A stretch of DNA of 64,000 bases, from the NCBI RefSeq assembly GCF_021191705.1, contig NZ_JAIWPU010000027.1, forward strand, positions 1-64,000, read 5' to 3'. Positions 25,625-35,100 of the stretch are shown piece by piece (within the stretch, counting starts at the first letter, position 1; every line of letters begins with the position of its first letter). The position numbers were made by a program, and so were the translations under genes. The notes under the pieces were generated by a model. That model did no database searches, was not told the DNA's origin, and saw only the letters and a program-made list of their open reading frames with translations. Source of the stretch: Proluteimonas flavola (GTDB lineage: Bacteria; Pseudomonadota; Gammaproteobacteria; Xanthomonadales; Xanthomonadaceae).

Positions 25625-27742
25625 ATGTCGTTTTCCCTGGCGGGCGCGCGGTTCCAGCTGGAGCGCGCGCTCGGCCTGTGCCGCCGCGGCCTCGCCAGCC
25701 TGCGCACCCGCGGCCCGGTCGCGACGTGGCAGCGCGTCAATGCGCAACTGGGACTCTTCGCGCCCGCCTCGGCCCATGCGCTGCGCGCCGCGGACACGTC
25801 GCCGTTCGCACCGTTCGCCCTGCCCGTTTCCGACGCGCCCGAGGTCAGCATCGCCATCCCGGTGCACGGTCACGTCGACCAGACGATCGCCTGCCTGCGC
25901 GCGATCGCCTCGCATCCGCCACGTACGCCGGTCGAGGTGATCGTCGTCGACGATGCGAGCCCGGACGATACGCTGGTCTTGCTGTCGCAGGTCGACGGTC
26001 TGCAGCTGCATGCATTGCCCGCGAACCTCGGTTTCATCGGTGCGTGCAATGCCGGTGCAGCGATCGCGCGCGGGCGTTTTCTGCTGTTCCTCAACAACGA
26101 CACCGTGCCCCAGCCCGGCTGGCTGGACGCGCTGCGCGCGACCTTCGGTGCGCAGGCCGATGTCGGCATCGTCGGCGCGCAGTTGATCTACCCCGATGGC
26201 CGTTTGCAGGAAGCCGGCGCGATGCTCGCGCGCGACGGACACGGCGAGAGCCGGGGCCGGTTCGCCGATCCCATGCATCCTGCATTCGCCTGGTGCGCGG
26301 ACGTGGACTACGTGTCCGGTGCGGCGCTGATGCTCGAGCGCGACCTGTTCGAACGCCTCGGCGGATTCGACGCGCGCTATGCGCCGGCCTACTACGAGGA
26401 CACCGATCTCGCGTTCCGCGTCCGCGATGCGGGACTGCGCGTGCTGGTGCAGCCGGTCGCGCGCGTGGTGCATCTGGAAGGCGCCAGCGCGGGCACCGAT
26501 CCGACCCGCGGCATGAAGGCCGCGCAGGCGCGCAATCTGCCGGTGTTCGAGGCGCGCTGGCGCGACGCGCTCGCATCGCGGCCAGTCGATCCGGTCGAGG
26601 CCGGACAATTGCCGCGACCCGGCACACCGCAGGTGCTGATCGTCGACAACCTCACGCCCAGCCCCGACCGCGATTCGGCCTCGCTGCGGCTGGTGAACCT
26701 GATGCGGCTGCTGCGCGAGGCCGGGGCGCACGTCGTGTTCCTGCCGGCCGACCGCCGACACGGCGGCGAGGCGACGCGCGCCTTGCAGGCACTCGGCGTG
26801 GAGGTCTGGTACGACCCGCACGCCGGCGGCGTCGCGCGCTGGATGCGCACGCACGGCGGCCGCTTCCAGCGCGTGCTGCTGTGCCGGCACTACATCGCGC
26901 GCGAGTTCCTGCCGCTGGTACGTGCGCATGCGCCGCAGGCGCGCGTGGTGTTCGACAGCATCGATCTGCATTACATCCGCGAGCAGCGCGGCGCCGAGGT
27001 CGCCGGCGACGTCTCGCTGGCGCGCGCCGCCGCGCGCACGCGTTCGCTGGAACTCGATGTCATCGCCCGCAGCGACGAGACCCTGGTCGTCAGCGCGGCC
27101 GAGGCCGAAGTGCTGGCGAACGACGCGCCGGATGCGCGCGTCACCGTGCTGTCGAACCTGCACGAGATCGCCGGCGCCGGTGCGCCATTCGCCGAGCGGC
27201 GCGACCTGGTGTTCGTCGGCGGCTTCCGCCATCCGCCGAACGTCGATGCGATGCGCTGGTTCCTCGGCGGGGTGTTCCCGCGGATCCGCGCCGCGTTGCC
27301 GGACGTGCAGTTCCACTGCATCGGCGATTACGTGCCGGACACCATCGCCGCGTTCGCGGACGCGCCCGGCGTGCACATCCACGGCCACGTACCGGACATC
27401 ACGCCCTACATGGACGGCTGCCGCATCGCGGTCGCGCCGCTGCGCTTCGGCGCGGGCGTCAAGGGCAAGGTCAACCTGAGCATGGCGCACGGCCAGCCGG
27501 TCGTCGCGACGCCCTGCGCGGCCGAAGGCATGCACCTGCGCGACGGTGAGGACGTGTTGCTGGCCGGAGATGCCGGTGCGTTCGCGGATGCGGTAATCGC
27601 GCTGTACGGCGACGAAGCGCTGTGGTCGCGCCTCGCCGGCAACGGACTGGCGAACGTGCAGGCGCACTTCTCGCTGGATGCGGCGCGCGACACGGTGCGC
27701 CGCGTGTTCTTCGACAGCCAGGGTTCGACAGCTAGCGGTTGA
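25625..27742 (+). CDS. Fused GT2-GT4 glycosyltransferase
   Basis: A 705-residue cytoplasmic protein joining two glycosyltransferase modules. The first (about 70-300) is family GT2, GT-A fold: VSIAIPVHGHVDQTIACLRAI, VIVVDDASPDDT, LGFIGACNAGA, the metal-binding-like LFLNNDTVPQPGW, and YYEDTDLAFRVR. The second (about 325-695) is GT-B fold, GT4-like: VLIVDNLTPSPDRDSASLR, a central VFVGGFRHPPNVDA, and the C-terminal nucleotide-sugar site APLRFGAGVKGKVNLSMAHGQPVVATP. Proteins of this type act in O-antigen, capsule or exopolysaccharide assembly, but no polysaccharide cluster is next to it. It is divergent from mrcB, and its last 11 bases overlap the convergent neighbour. Confidence 0.88.
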   Translation: MSFSLAGARFQLERALGLCRRGLASLRTRGPVATWQRVNAQLGLFAPASAHALRAADTSPFAPFALPVSDAPEVSIAIPVHGHVDQTIACLRAIASHPPRTPVEVIVVDDASPDDTLVLLSQVDGLQLHALPANLGFIGACNAGAAIARGRFLLFLNNDTVPQPGWLDALRATFGAQADVGIVGAQLIYPDGRLQEAGAMLARDGHGESRGRFADPMHPAFAWCADVDYVSGAALMLERDLFERLGGFDARYAPAYYEDTDLAFRVRDAGLRVLVQPVARVVHLEGASAGTDPTRGMKAAQARNLPVFEARWRDALASRPVDPVEAGQLPRPGTPQVLIVDNLTPSPDRDSASLRLVNLMRLLREAGAHVVFLPADRRHGGEATRALQALGVEVWYDPHAGGVARWMRTHGGRFQRVLLCRHYIAREFLPLVRAHAPQARVVFDSIDLHYIREQRGAEVAGDVSLARAAARTRSLELDVIARSDETLVVSAAEAEVLANDAPDARVTVLSNLHEIAGAGAPFAERRDLVFVGGFRHPPNVDAMRWFLGGVFPRIRAALPDVQFHCIGDYVPDTIAAFADAPGVHIHGHVPDITPYMDGCRIAVAPLRFGAGVKGKVNLSMAHGQPVVATPCAAEGMHLRDGEDVLLAGDAGAFADAVIALYGDEALWSRLAGNGLANVQAHFSLDAARDTVRRVFFDSQGSTASG

Positions 27743-29279
27743 TCGACGCCGCGCGCAGCCGGCGCGCGAATTCCTGATGGCCCGGCACACCGGCATCGAC
27801 ATCGCGTGCCGACGCCAGTGCGGCTTCCGCGCCAGCGAGATCGCCCGCGCCGAGACGCTCGTCGCCGATCGCCAGCCAGCGCTGCGCAAGCCGCCGACGC
27901 GATTCGCGCACCGCGCCGACCTCGTCGCCGAGCACTTCGCGTGCGTCGAGACAGGCGCGGGCGGGCGCCAGGCTGTTCGCGCGCAGGCCTGCATCGAAGC
28001 ATTGGCGGGCCGATGGCAGCAGGCGCGAGGAGGCGCGCGCGACCGCCGCATCGTCGGGCGCGACCAGGCGCGCGGCGCGGATCTTGTCGTAGGCGCTGTC
28101 GCCGGGCGGCGTGAGCAGGTCGCCACGCGCCTCCGCGGCAGCAGCCTGTCGCAGCAGGGTGTCCACGCGCTGGCGGCGTTCGGCCGGCGGCAACTGCGGG
28201 CCGAGCCGTGCATGTCGTGCACGCGAGCGCTCGACGTTCTCTCCGGCGATGCGCACCGCTTCGCTGTCGGACGCCAGCGCCCGCGCTTCGCGCAACTGCG
28301 CGTCTGCATCGGCGAAATTGAAGTCGCGTGCGAAGCGCTCGGCACGGCGTGCGTAGGCTGCGCCCGCGTCGTGCAGACCACGTTGCGCACGCGCATCAGC
28401 CGGATCGAACGCGAGCAGCGTGCGCCACTCGGCGACCGCGCGTTCGACGTTGCCGGCCTCCAGGCTGCGCGCGGCGCGGCGACGCAGTGCATCGAGTTCC
28501 TCGGTCAGGCGCGCGTCGGTGTCGGGCAGATCGACGTGGCCGGCGTCGTATTCGCGGACGCGCGCGATCAGGTCGGCGGCCTCGCGCAGGCCGCCTTCGC
28601 GCAGACGCCGCCGCGCGTCCTCCAGCAGCAATGCCAGTGCATCCTCGCGCCCCCGCAATGCGTCGGCGTTGTCCGGCTGCAGCGCCAGTACGCGGCGATA
28701 CAGCGGCAGCGCGCTGTCTTCGCCGCCATCCAGATGGCCGGCCGCCTGCGCGGCCTGCGCCTCGGCGACCAGCCGATCGAATCCGGCGCCTGCCGCCTCC
28801 CGCTGACGCAGCGCGGCCGCCACCGCCTCGACATGTTCGCGCGGCGCCGAGAGTTCATTGGCCAGCCGCAACGCCGTATGCGCTTCATCGAAGCGGCCCG
28901 CTTCGACCGCAGTGGCCGCCTGGACCACGGCGGCGCGCGCGACTTCGGCCAGACCGGCGCGCGGACGGACATCGTCGGGATCGAGCGCAAGCGCGGCTTC
29001 GTAGAGCTGGCGCGCGCCATCGCCGTCCGGCGTGCTCAGGCGTCCCGCCGCGGTCGCGACTGCAGCCTCGTCGAGCAGGGCCTGCGCACGGGTTTCCGGC
29101 CAGAGCCGGTCGACCAGGAACAGGCGAACGACCACGACCAGTACCACCACGACCGCAAGCACACCGGCCGCGATCCACCAGCCCCGTCGACGCTGCAGTG
29201 CATCGGCCGCCGTGGATCGCGCACGGGAGGACGCGCGCGCCAGCCGTTCGCGCGGTGGCGGCGCCGGATGATCAGGCAT
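27732..29279 (-). CDS. Membrane-anchored helical-repeat (TPR-like) protein downstream of relA
   Basis: A 515-residue protein of unknown function. A basic N terminus is followed by one transmembrane segment at about 33-55 (WWIAAGVLAVVVVLVVVV), and the rest is predicted to be periplasmic alpha-helical repeats rich in Ala, Arg, Glu and Asp. Recurring phrases of the type LYEAALALDPDDVRPRAGL and LYRRVLALQPDNADALRGREDAL are typical of TPRs. I preferred the ATG at 29279 (MPDHPAPP) over a GTG 42 bases upstream. It begins 54 bases after the relA stop on the same strand and may be cotranscribed. A role in protein-protein assembly at the envelope is a guess. Confidence 0.75.
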   Translation of the reverse strand: MPDHPAPPPRERLARASSRARSTAADALQRRRGWWIAAGVLAVVVVLVVVVRLFLVDRLWPETRAQALLDEAAVATAAGRLSTPDGDGARQLYEAALALDPDDVRPRAGLAEVARAAVVQAATAVEAGRFDEAHTALRLANELSAPREHVEAVAAALRQREAAGAGFDRLVAEAQAAQAAGHLDGGEDSALPLYRRVLALQPDNADALRGREDALALLLEDARRRLREGGLREAADLIARVREYDAGHVDLPDTDARLTEELDALRRRAARSLEAGNVERAVAEWRTLLAFDPADARAQRGLHDAGAAYARRAERFARDFNFADADAQLREARALASDSEAVRIAGENVERSRARHARLGPQLPPAERRQRVDTLLRQAAAAEARGDLLTPPGDSAYDKIRAARLVAPDDAAVARASSRLLPSARQCFDAGLRANSLAPARACLDAREVLGDEVGAVRESRRRLAQRWLAIGDERLGAGDLAGAEAALASARDVDAGVPGHQEFARRLRAASINR

Positions 29280-29333
29280 GTCGGATTCGCGTCGCACGCG
29301 GCGCAGTATGGAAGGCCCCACTGAACGGCCGCG

Positions 29334-31496
29334 TCACCGGCGCGCGGCGTCCACGCCGGGCATGCCGTCCAGCTTGCCGAGCAGACGGGCGAGCTGGCCG
29401 TAATCCGCCACCCGGACGCGCAACTGCAGGCGCACGCGCGACAGGCCCAGGGACTCGCTCTGGATCGACAGCACGTGCACGTCCTCCTGCGCGATCGCGT
29501 TGCTCAGGTCCTTGAGCAGATGCCGGCGGTCGATGGCCTCGACGACGATGTCCGACGCATGCCCGCCGCTCGCACGCCCCCACTCCACCGGCAGCACGCG
29601 CTGCGGTTCGTTGGCCGACAGCCGCAGGAACGACGGGCAATCGCGACGGTGCACGGTCACGCCGCGCGCCCGCGTCAGATAGCCGGCGATCGGCTCGCCC
29701 GGCACCGGCCGGCAGCAGCGTGCGACCTGCACCAGCAGGTTGTCGACGCCGACCACGTGGAATTCGGAATCGGCGGTCTTGGGCACGCGTCGCGGCTGCC
29801 GCAGCGGCAGGGTCGGCTCGGCCGCTTCGGCCGGCGCCTCGCGCTCACGCTCGAGTTCCAGCAGCGCACGCCCGACCTGGTTCGGGCCGACATCGCCGAG
29901 CGCGACCAGCACGTGCAGGTCGTCGACGGTCGCGACATTGAAGCGCGACAGCACCGGCACGAGATCCGCATGCAGCAACCCGAGCCGGCGCAGGTCCTTG
30001 TCCAGCAACTCGCGGCCGGCCTGCAGATTGCGCGCGCGGTCGAGCTTGTGGAACCAGTTGCGGACCTTCTCGCGCGAGCGCGCGCTGGCGAGGAAGCCGT
30101 TGGCCGCAACCAGCCAGTCGCGACGCGGCGACGGCGTCTTCGCGGTCAGGATCTCGACGCGTTCGCCGCTGTGCAGCGTGTAGTCCAGCGGCACGATGCG
30201 CCCGTCGACCTTCGCGCCGCGGCAGCGGTGCCCGACCATCGTGTGCACGTGGTAGGCGAAATCCAGAGGCGTCGCGCCCTGCGGCAGATCGACGACCTCG
30301 CCCTTGGGCGTCAGCACGAAGACACGGTCTTCGAGCAGTTCGGTGCCGAGCGCGCCGGCCAGCGACGGATCGCCCTCGCCCGCCGGTTCGGTGTGCGCAT
30401 CGAGCAGGCGGCGCATCCATTCGATGCGCCGCTCGAGCGCGGCATCGCCGGCCGATGACGCGCGTTGCGAGCCGCCGCTTTCCTTGTAGCGCCAGTGCGC
30501 GGCGACGCCGAGTTCGGAGGCCTCGTGCATCTCGCGGGTGCGGATCTGCACTTCCAGCGTCTTGCCCTCCGGCCCCACGACCGCGGTATGCAGCGAGCGG
30601 TAATCGTTGTGCTTGGGCCGGGCGATGTAATCGTCGAACTCGCTGGGGATCGGCGTCCACAGCGCATGCACCACGCCGAGCGCGGCGTAGCAGGCCGGAA
30701 TGTCGTCGACGAGGACGCGCACGGCGCGCAGATCGTAGAGCTCGCCGATCGGCACCTGCTTGCGCTGCATCTTCTTCCAGATGCTGTAGATGTGCTTGGG
30801 CCGGCCCGCGACCTCGCCGCGCATGCCCTGCGCGGCCAGCGCCTCGCCGAGCTGCACGCGGACCGCTTCGATATGGCGCTCGCGACCGGTGCGCTTGTCG
30901 TCGAGCAGGCCGGCGATGCGGCGATACGTCTCCGGCTCGAGATAACGGAACGCGAGGTCCTCGAGTTCCCACTTCAACTGCCAGATGCCGAGCCGGTTTG
31001 CCAGCGGCGCGTGGATGTCGCGGGTCAGCGACGCCAGCGCCCGGCGCGCGCCGTCGTCCTCGCTGCGCGCGGCGGCGCGCATCAGGGCCAACTGCCGCGC
31101 CAACAGCACCAGCACCAGGCGCAGATCGCGGATCAAGGCCAGCAGCAGGCGCCGCAGGCCTTCGGGATTGCCTTCGCTCGCGTGCTCGGCGTGCAGCGAC
31201 CACACCTGGTGCGCGGCGGCCAGGCCCTCGATCAGCGGCGCGATCGCCGGGAGTCGTGCCGTCAGCATCGGGCGCCATGCCGGCACCGCGTCGGCGAGCG
31301 CGGTCGCGACGACCTCGGTGTCCGCGCCGAGCAGGCCCAGCGAGCCGACGGTATCCAGGAGCACCGCCGCATCGCCCTCGGCGATCTCCACATCCTCCGG
31401 CAGCGACGTCAGCAAGGCGCGCAGCGACGGGCCGGACGCAGCCATCGTCGGCAGCGCCAGCAGGCGGTCGCGCAGGTTGTCCGGAACCTCGGGCAT
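29334..31496 (-). CDS. relA: GTP pyrophosphokinase RelA, (p)ppGpp synthetase I
   Basis: A 720-residue long RSH protein that makes (p)ppGpp on stalled ribosomes. The N-terminal HD region is degenerate: no HDxxED motif is present around residues 60-150. The synthetase domain has RPKHIYSIWKKMQ, YDLRAVRVLVDD and PSEFDDYIARPKHNDYRSLH near 285. The EFDD variant is the acidic motif of monofunctional RelA. A TGS domain follows (VLTPKGEVVDLPQGATPLDFAYHVH, split across 385-415), then a helical/zinc-finger region with ARCCRPVPGEPI and an ACT/RRM domain at the end. ATG at 31496 (MPEVPDNL). It pairs functionally with spoT at 60062-62233. Confidence 0.95.
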   Translation of the reverse strand: MPEVPDNLRDRLLALPTMAASGPSLRALLTSLPEDVEIAEGDAAVLLDTVGSLGLLGADTEVVATALADAVPAWRPMLTARLPAIAPLIEGLAAAHQVWSLHAEHASEGNPEGLRRLLLALIRDLRLVLVLLARQLALMRAAARSEDDGARRALASLTRDIHAPLANRLGIWQLKWELEDLAFRYLEPETYRRIAGLLDDKRTGRERHIEAVRVQLGEALAAQGMRGEVAGRPKHIYSIWKKMQRKQVPIGELYDLRAVRVLVDDIPACYAALGVVHALWTPIPSEFDDYIARPKHNDYRSLHTAVVGPEGKTLEVQIRTREMHEASELGVAAHWRYKESGGSQRASSAGDAALERRIEWMRRLLDAHTEPAGEGDPSLAGALGTELLEDRVFVLTPKGEVVDLPQGATPLDFAYHVHTMVGHRCRGAKVDGRIVPLDYTLHSGERVEILTAKTPSPRRDWLVAANGFLASARSREKVRNWFHKLDRARNLQAGRELLDKDLRRLGLLHADLVPVLSRFNVATVDDLHVLVALGDVGPNQVGRALLELEREREAPAEAAEPTLPLRQPRRVPKTADSEFHVVGVDNLLVQVARCCRPVPGEPIAGYLTRARGVTVHRRDCPSFLRLSANEPQRVLPVEWGRASGGHASDIVVEAIDRRHLLKDLSNAIAQEDVHVLSIQSESLGLSRVRLQLRVRVADYGQLARLLGKLDGMPGVDAARR

Positions 31497-31557
31497 CGGC
31501 CGCTCGATGCGGGCAGGACGGTCTACACTAGCGGCGCCCCGACCAGAGGAACAGAGC

Positions 31558-32076
31558 ATGCGTGCAGTCCACAGTGTCTTGATCGCGGCGGCGCTTGCCG
31601 CTGCCGTGCCCGCATTCGCGCAGCAGCCGCGTATCGAGGATCGCCTGACCGCTGCAGAATTCCGCGATGCGGGACTGGGCAAGCTCAGCGACGCCGAACT
31701 CGCGCGACTGAACGCGTTGCTGGCACGCGGCGCATCGACGGCCCCTTCGGCCACCGCCGCGCCGGATGTCGAAGCACGGATCGCCCAGGCGCGCGAAGAA
31801 GGTCGCCGCGAAGCGCAGGGGGAAGATCATGGCCTGCGCCAGGCGGCGTCGCGCGAGCCGGTCGAGAGCACCATTCCCGGCGCGTTCGCAGGCTTCGCAC
31901 GTGGCCGCGAGTACACGCTGGCGAACGGCCAGGTCTGGAAGCAGACCGACAGCGCGTCGATTGCCGGCGCGCGCGGCCAGGACATCGGCGTCCAGATTCG
32001 TCCCGGCTTCATGGGTGTCTGGTGGCTGCAGGTCGATGGCTACAACACGCGGGCCAAGGTCGAGCGCGTTCGCTGA
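31558..32076 (+). CDS. Secreted hypothetical protein
   Basis: A 172-residue protein with a clear Sec signal peptide (about 1-21, cleavage after AFA in VPAFAQQ). The mature part has a helical segment rich in Ala, Arg and Glu (about 25-95) and then a small beta-rich region: GREYTLANGQVWKQTD, IGVQIRPGFMGVWWLQVDGYN and a basic end. The pattern of a short coiled segment plus a C-terminal beta domain recurs in Xanthomonadaceae proteins without known function. AGAGGAA seven bases upstream supports the ATG at 31558. It is divergent from relA with 61 bases between starts. It is preceded by TACACT, a possible -10. No function can be assigned. Confidence 0.78.
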   Translation: MRAVHSVLIAAALAAAVPAFAQQPRIEDRLTAAEFRDAGLGKLSDAELARLNALLARGASTAPSATAAPDVEARIAQAREEGRREAQGEDHGLRQAASREPVESTIPGAFAGFARGREYTLANGQVWKQTDSASIAGARGQDIGVQIRPGFMGVWWLQVDGYNTRAKVERVR

Positions 32077-32133
32077 CCATGTCCCGTCCGCTCCAGGGCC
32101 GAATGCCGAAGAGCGGACCATCGACTCACCGCG

Positions 32134-35100
32134 TCAGATGAGCGCCGCCACCCGCGTCGCCAGCTTCTTCGGCGACACCCCGCCCTTCGCACCGAGTTCC
32201 TGGGCGAACAGCGAGACGCGCAATTCTTCGATGTCCCAGCGCAGCGCCTGCCAGTCGGGCGCATCGCCGCGGCCGCGCGCGGCGGCTTCGGCGAGCGCGT
32301 CGACGAAGGGTTTGACGTCGAGCATGCGCTGCTGGTCGCGTTGCGGATCGCGCTGCGCGCGTTCGGCGCGCAGCGCCAGCGCGTGCAGCCAGCGCGGGTA
32401 CTCGGACAACGCCGTCGCCGGCACCGTGCGCAGGAAGCCGGGCGGCACCAGCGCGTGCAGTTGGGACTGCATGTCGTCGAGGTTCGCGCGCGCCCAGCCC
32501 ATCAGTGTCGATTCGAGCTTCGCGCGCACCTCGGCCACCCGGTCGAGGATGGCTTCGGCCTGGCGCAGGCGCGCCATCGCCTCGCCGAACAGCGCCTTGC
32601 CGACGGCGTCGCGATGCGCGGCGAACGCGTCGGCATCGCGGATCGTCCCGAGCCCGTCGGCGAGCAGCGCGGCGAGCGCGCCGTCGACGAGATCCCCGCG
32701 CAAGCGGTCGCCGGGCTTGCCCTCGCGCGGCGCGGCGGATTCGATCGCGGCATAGAGCAGCGCGGTCTTCGGCGCGACCGGCAACTGCTTGCGCGCATGA
32801 CGCACGCGATCCGCCAGCGCGATGGTCAGCAGCCGCCGCACGCCCTGCGGATGCAGGCGCCGCGCATGCGCGGCATCGGCGTGGACCGCCAGCGATGCAC
32901 TGTCGCCGTCGTCCTGCAGTGCGGGATACGCCGGCAGACCGCCGGCACCGGGGATCGAGACCGGCACCGGCGTCTCCGGAAACGCGGTCAACCCGCCTTG
33001 CTGCAGGCCGTCTGCGGCATGCGACGCGAACGCACGCGCGGCGCGTTCGCCGAAACGGCGGCGCAACTCGTCGAGGTCGCGTGATTCGGCGAGCACCGTG
33101 GCGCCCTTGCGGTCGCGTCCCGTGTCGACCAGGCGCAGGTTCGCGCGCAGATGCGGCTCCAGCGCCGCCTCGTCGAAATCCGACGCTGCGATGTCCACGC
33201 CGGCGAGCTTCTTCAGGAACCGCGCCATGGTACCGGTGAACGCGTCGGCATCGCCGCCCTGCCAGGCCTGCGCGAATGCGCGCGCGAAGTCCGGCGCAGG
33301 CACGAAGTTGCGGCGCTGCGCCTTGGGCAGACCGCGGATCAAGGCCGCTGCCTTGTCCTCGACGAAGCCCGGCGCCAGCCACGACAGCCGCACCGGATCG
33401 ATCGCATTGAGCAGGTGCAGCGGCACCGACACGGTCATGCCGTCATCGACCGCGCCGGGCTCGAACCGGTACGACACCGCGAGCCGCGCATCGCCGAGCG
33501 CGATGAAGGCCGGGAACAGGTCGGCGTCCACGCCATCGGCGACGAGCAGATCGTCGCGGCTCCACGCCAGCGCCTGCTTCGCGGCATCCGGCGCCTTGCG
33601 CCACCACGCGTCCAGCGCCTGCGCCGACAGCACATCTGCCGGCAATCGCTGCCCATACCACTGCGCCATCCAGTCCTCGTCGACGACGAGGCCGGACCGG
33701 CGCTGCTTCGCTTCTTCCTCGCGTGCGCGCTCGAGCGTGCGCAGGTTGCGTTCGACGACGTTGGCGCGCGTGTTGATCTCGCCGGTCACCAGCCCATCGC
33801 GCAGGAACAGCGCGCGCGACTCGTCCGGGTACAGCCGTCCGTAGTCGACCGGCTTCTTCGGTGCCAGCACGAGGCCGAACAGGCTGATCTGCTCGCTGCC
33901 GACCACGCGCCCCTGCGAACGCGACCAGCGCGGATCGTGATGGCGGCGCGCCAGCAGATGATCGAGCTCGGCGATGACCCAGTCCGGCTCGATCGCGGCA
34001 TTGGTCAGCGACCAGACCTTCTCGGTGTCGAGCAGCGTCGCCGACAGCACCCAAGGCGGCGGCTTCTTCGACAGCGGCGAACCGGGAAACAGCTGGAAGC
34101 GCCGTCCACGCGGACCTTCGTACTGGCCGGACACGCGGCCACCGCCACCGGGATCGGCGCGATGGCCGACCTGGGTCGGCAGGCCGGCGATCAGCGCACG
34201 ATGCAGCGCGATGTAGGCCGCGGCTTCTGCACGCGCCGCAGCACGCGGATCGGCGTCCACGGCATTGTCGCGGGCCTCGATCGACCAGCCCAGATCCTCG
34301 CACTGCAGCCGCAGCTGGCGGTGCAGCTCGCGCCACTCGCGCATGCGCAGGAAGCCGAGGAAATTGCGGTCGCACCACTTGCGCAGCTGCGACTGCGTGA
34401 GGTCGGCATGCGCCTGCCGGTAGCCGTCCCACAGCTTCACGATGCCGACGAACTCGGATTTCGGATCGGCGAACTGCGCGTGCGCCGCATCGGCCGCGCC
34501 GCGCTGGTCCGACGGCCGCTCGCGCGGATCCTGGATGCCGAGGAACGAGGTGATCGCGAGCATCGCGTCGAGGCAGCCATGCGCGTGCGCGGCGACCAGC
34601 ATGCGCGCGAGCTTGGCGTCGACCGGCAGCTTCGCCATCGTGCGGCCGGTCGCGGTGAGCCTGCGCTCGCCATCGATCGCGCCGAGTTCGGCCAGCTGCT
34701 GCCAGCCGTCGGCGACCGCGCGCGGGTCCGGCGGCTCGACGAAGGGGAAGGATTCGATGTCGCCCAGGCCCAGGGAGAGCATGCGCAGGATCACGCCCGA
34801 CAGCGACGCACGCCGGATCTCGGGATCGGTATACGGCGGGCGCGATGCGAAGTCCGCCTCCGAGAACACACGGAAGCAGGTACCCGGCGCGATGCGGCCG
34901 CAGCGGCCCTTGCGCTGATCGGCGCTGGCCTGGCTGACCGGTTCGATGTGCAGGCGGTCGAGCTTCTGCCGCGGGCTGTAGCGCTTGACGCGCGCGAGCC
35001 CGGGATCGACGACGTAGTGGATGCGCGGCACCGTCAGCGAGGTCTCGGCGACGTTCGTGGCGAGCACGATGCGCCGCTGCGGGCCAGGATTGAACACGCG

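Noticed and set aside
29280-29321. Upstream GTG start for the relA-linked repeat protein
   Set aside because: It adds 14 basic residues without a ribosome binding site; the ATG at 29279 is sufficient for the membrane anchor.
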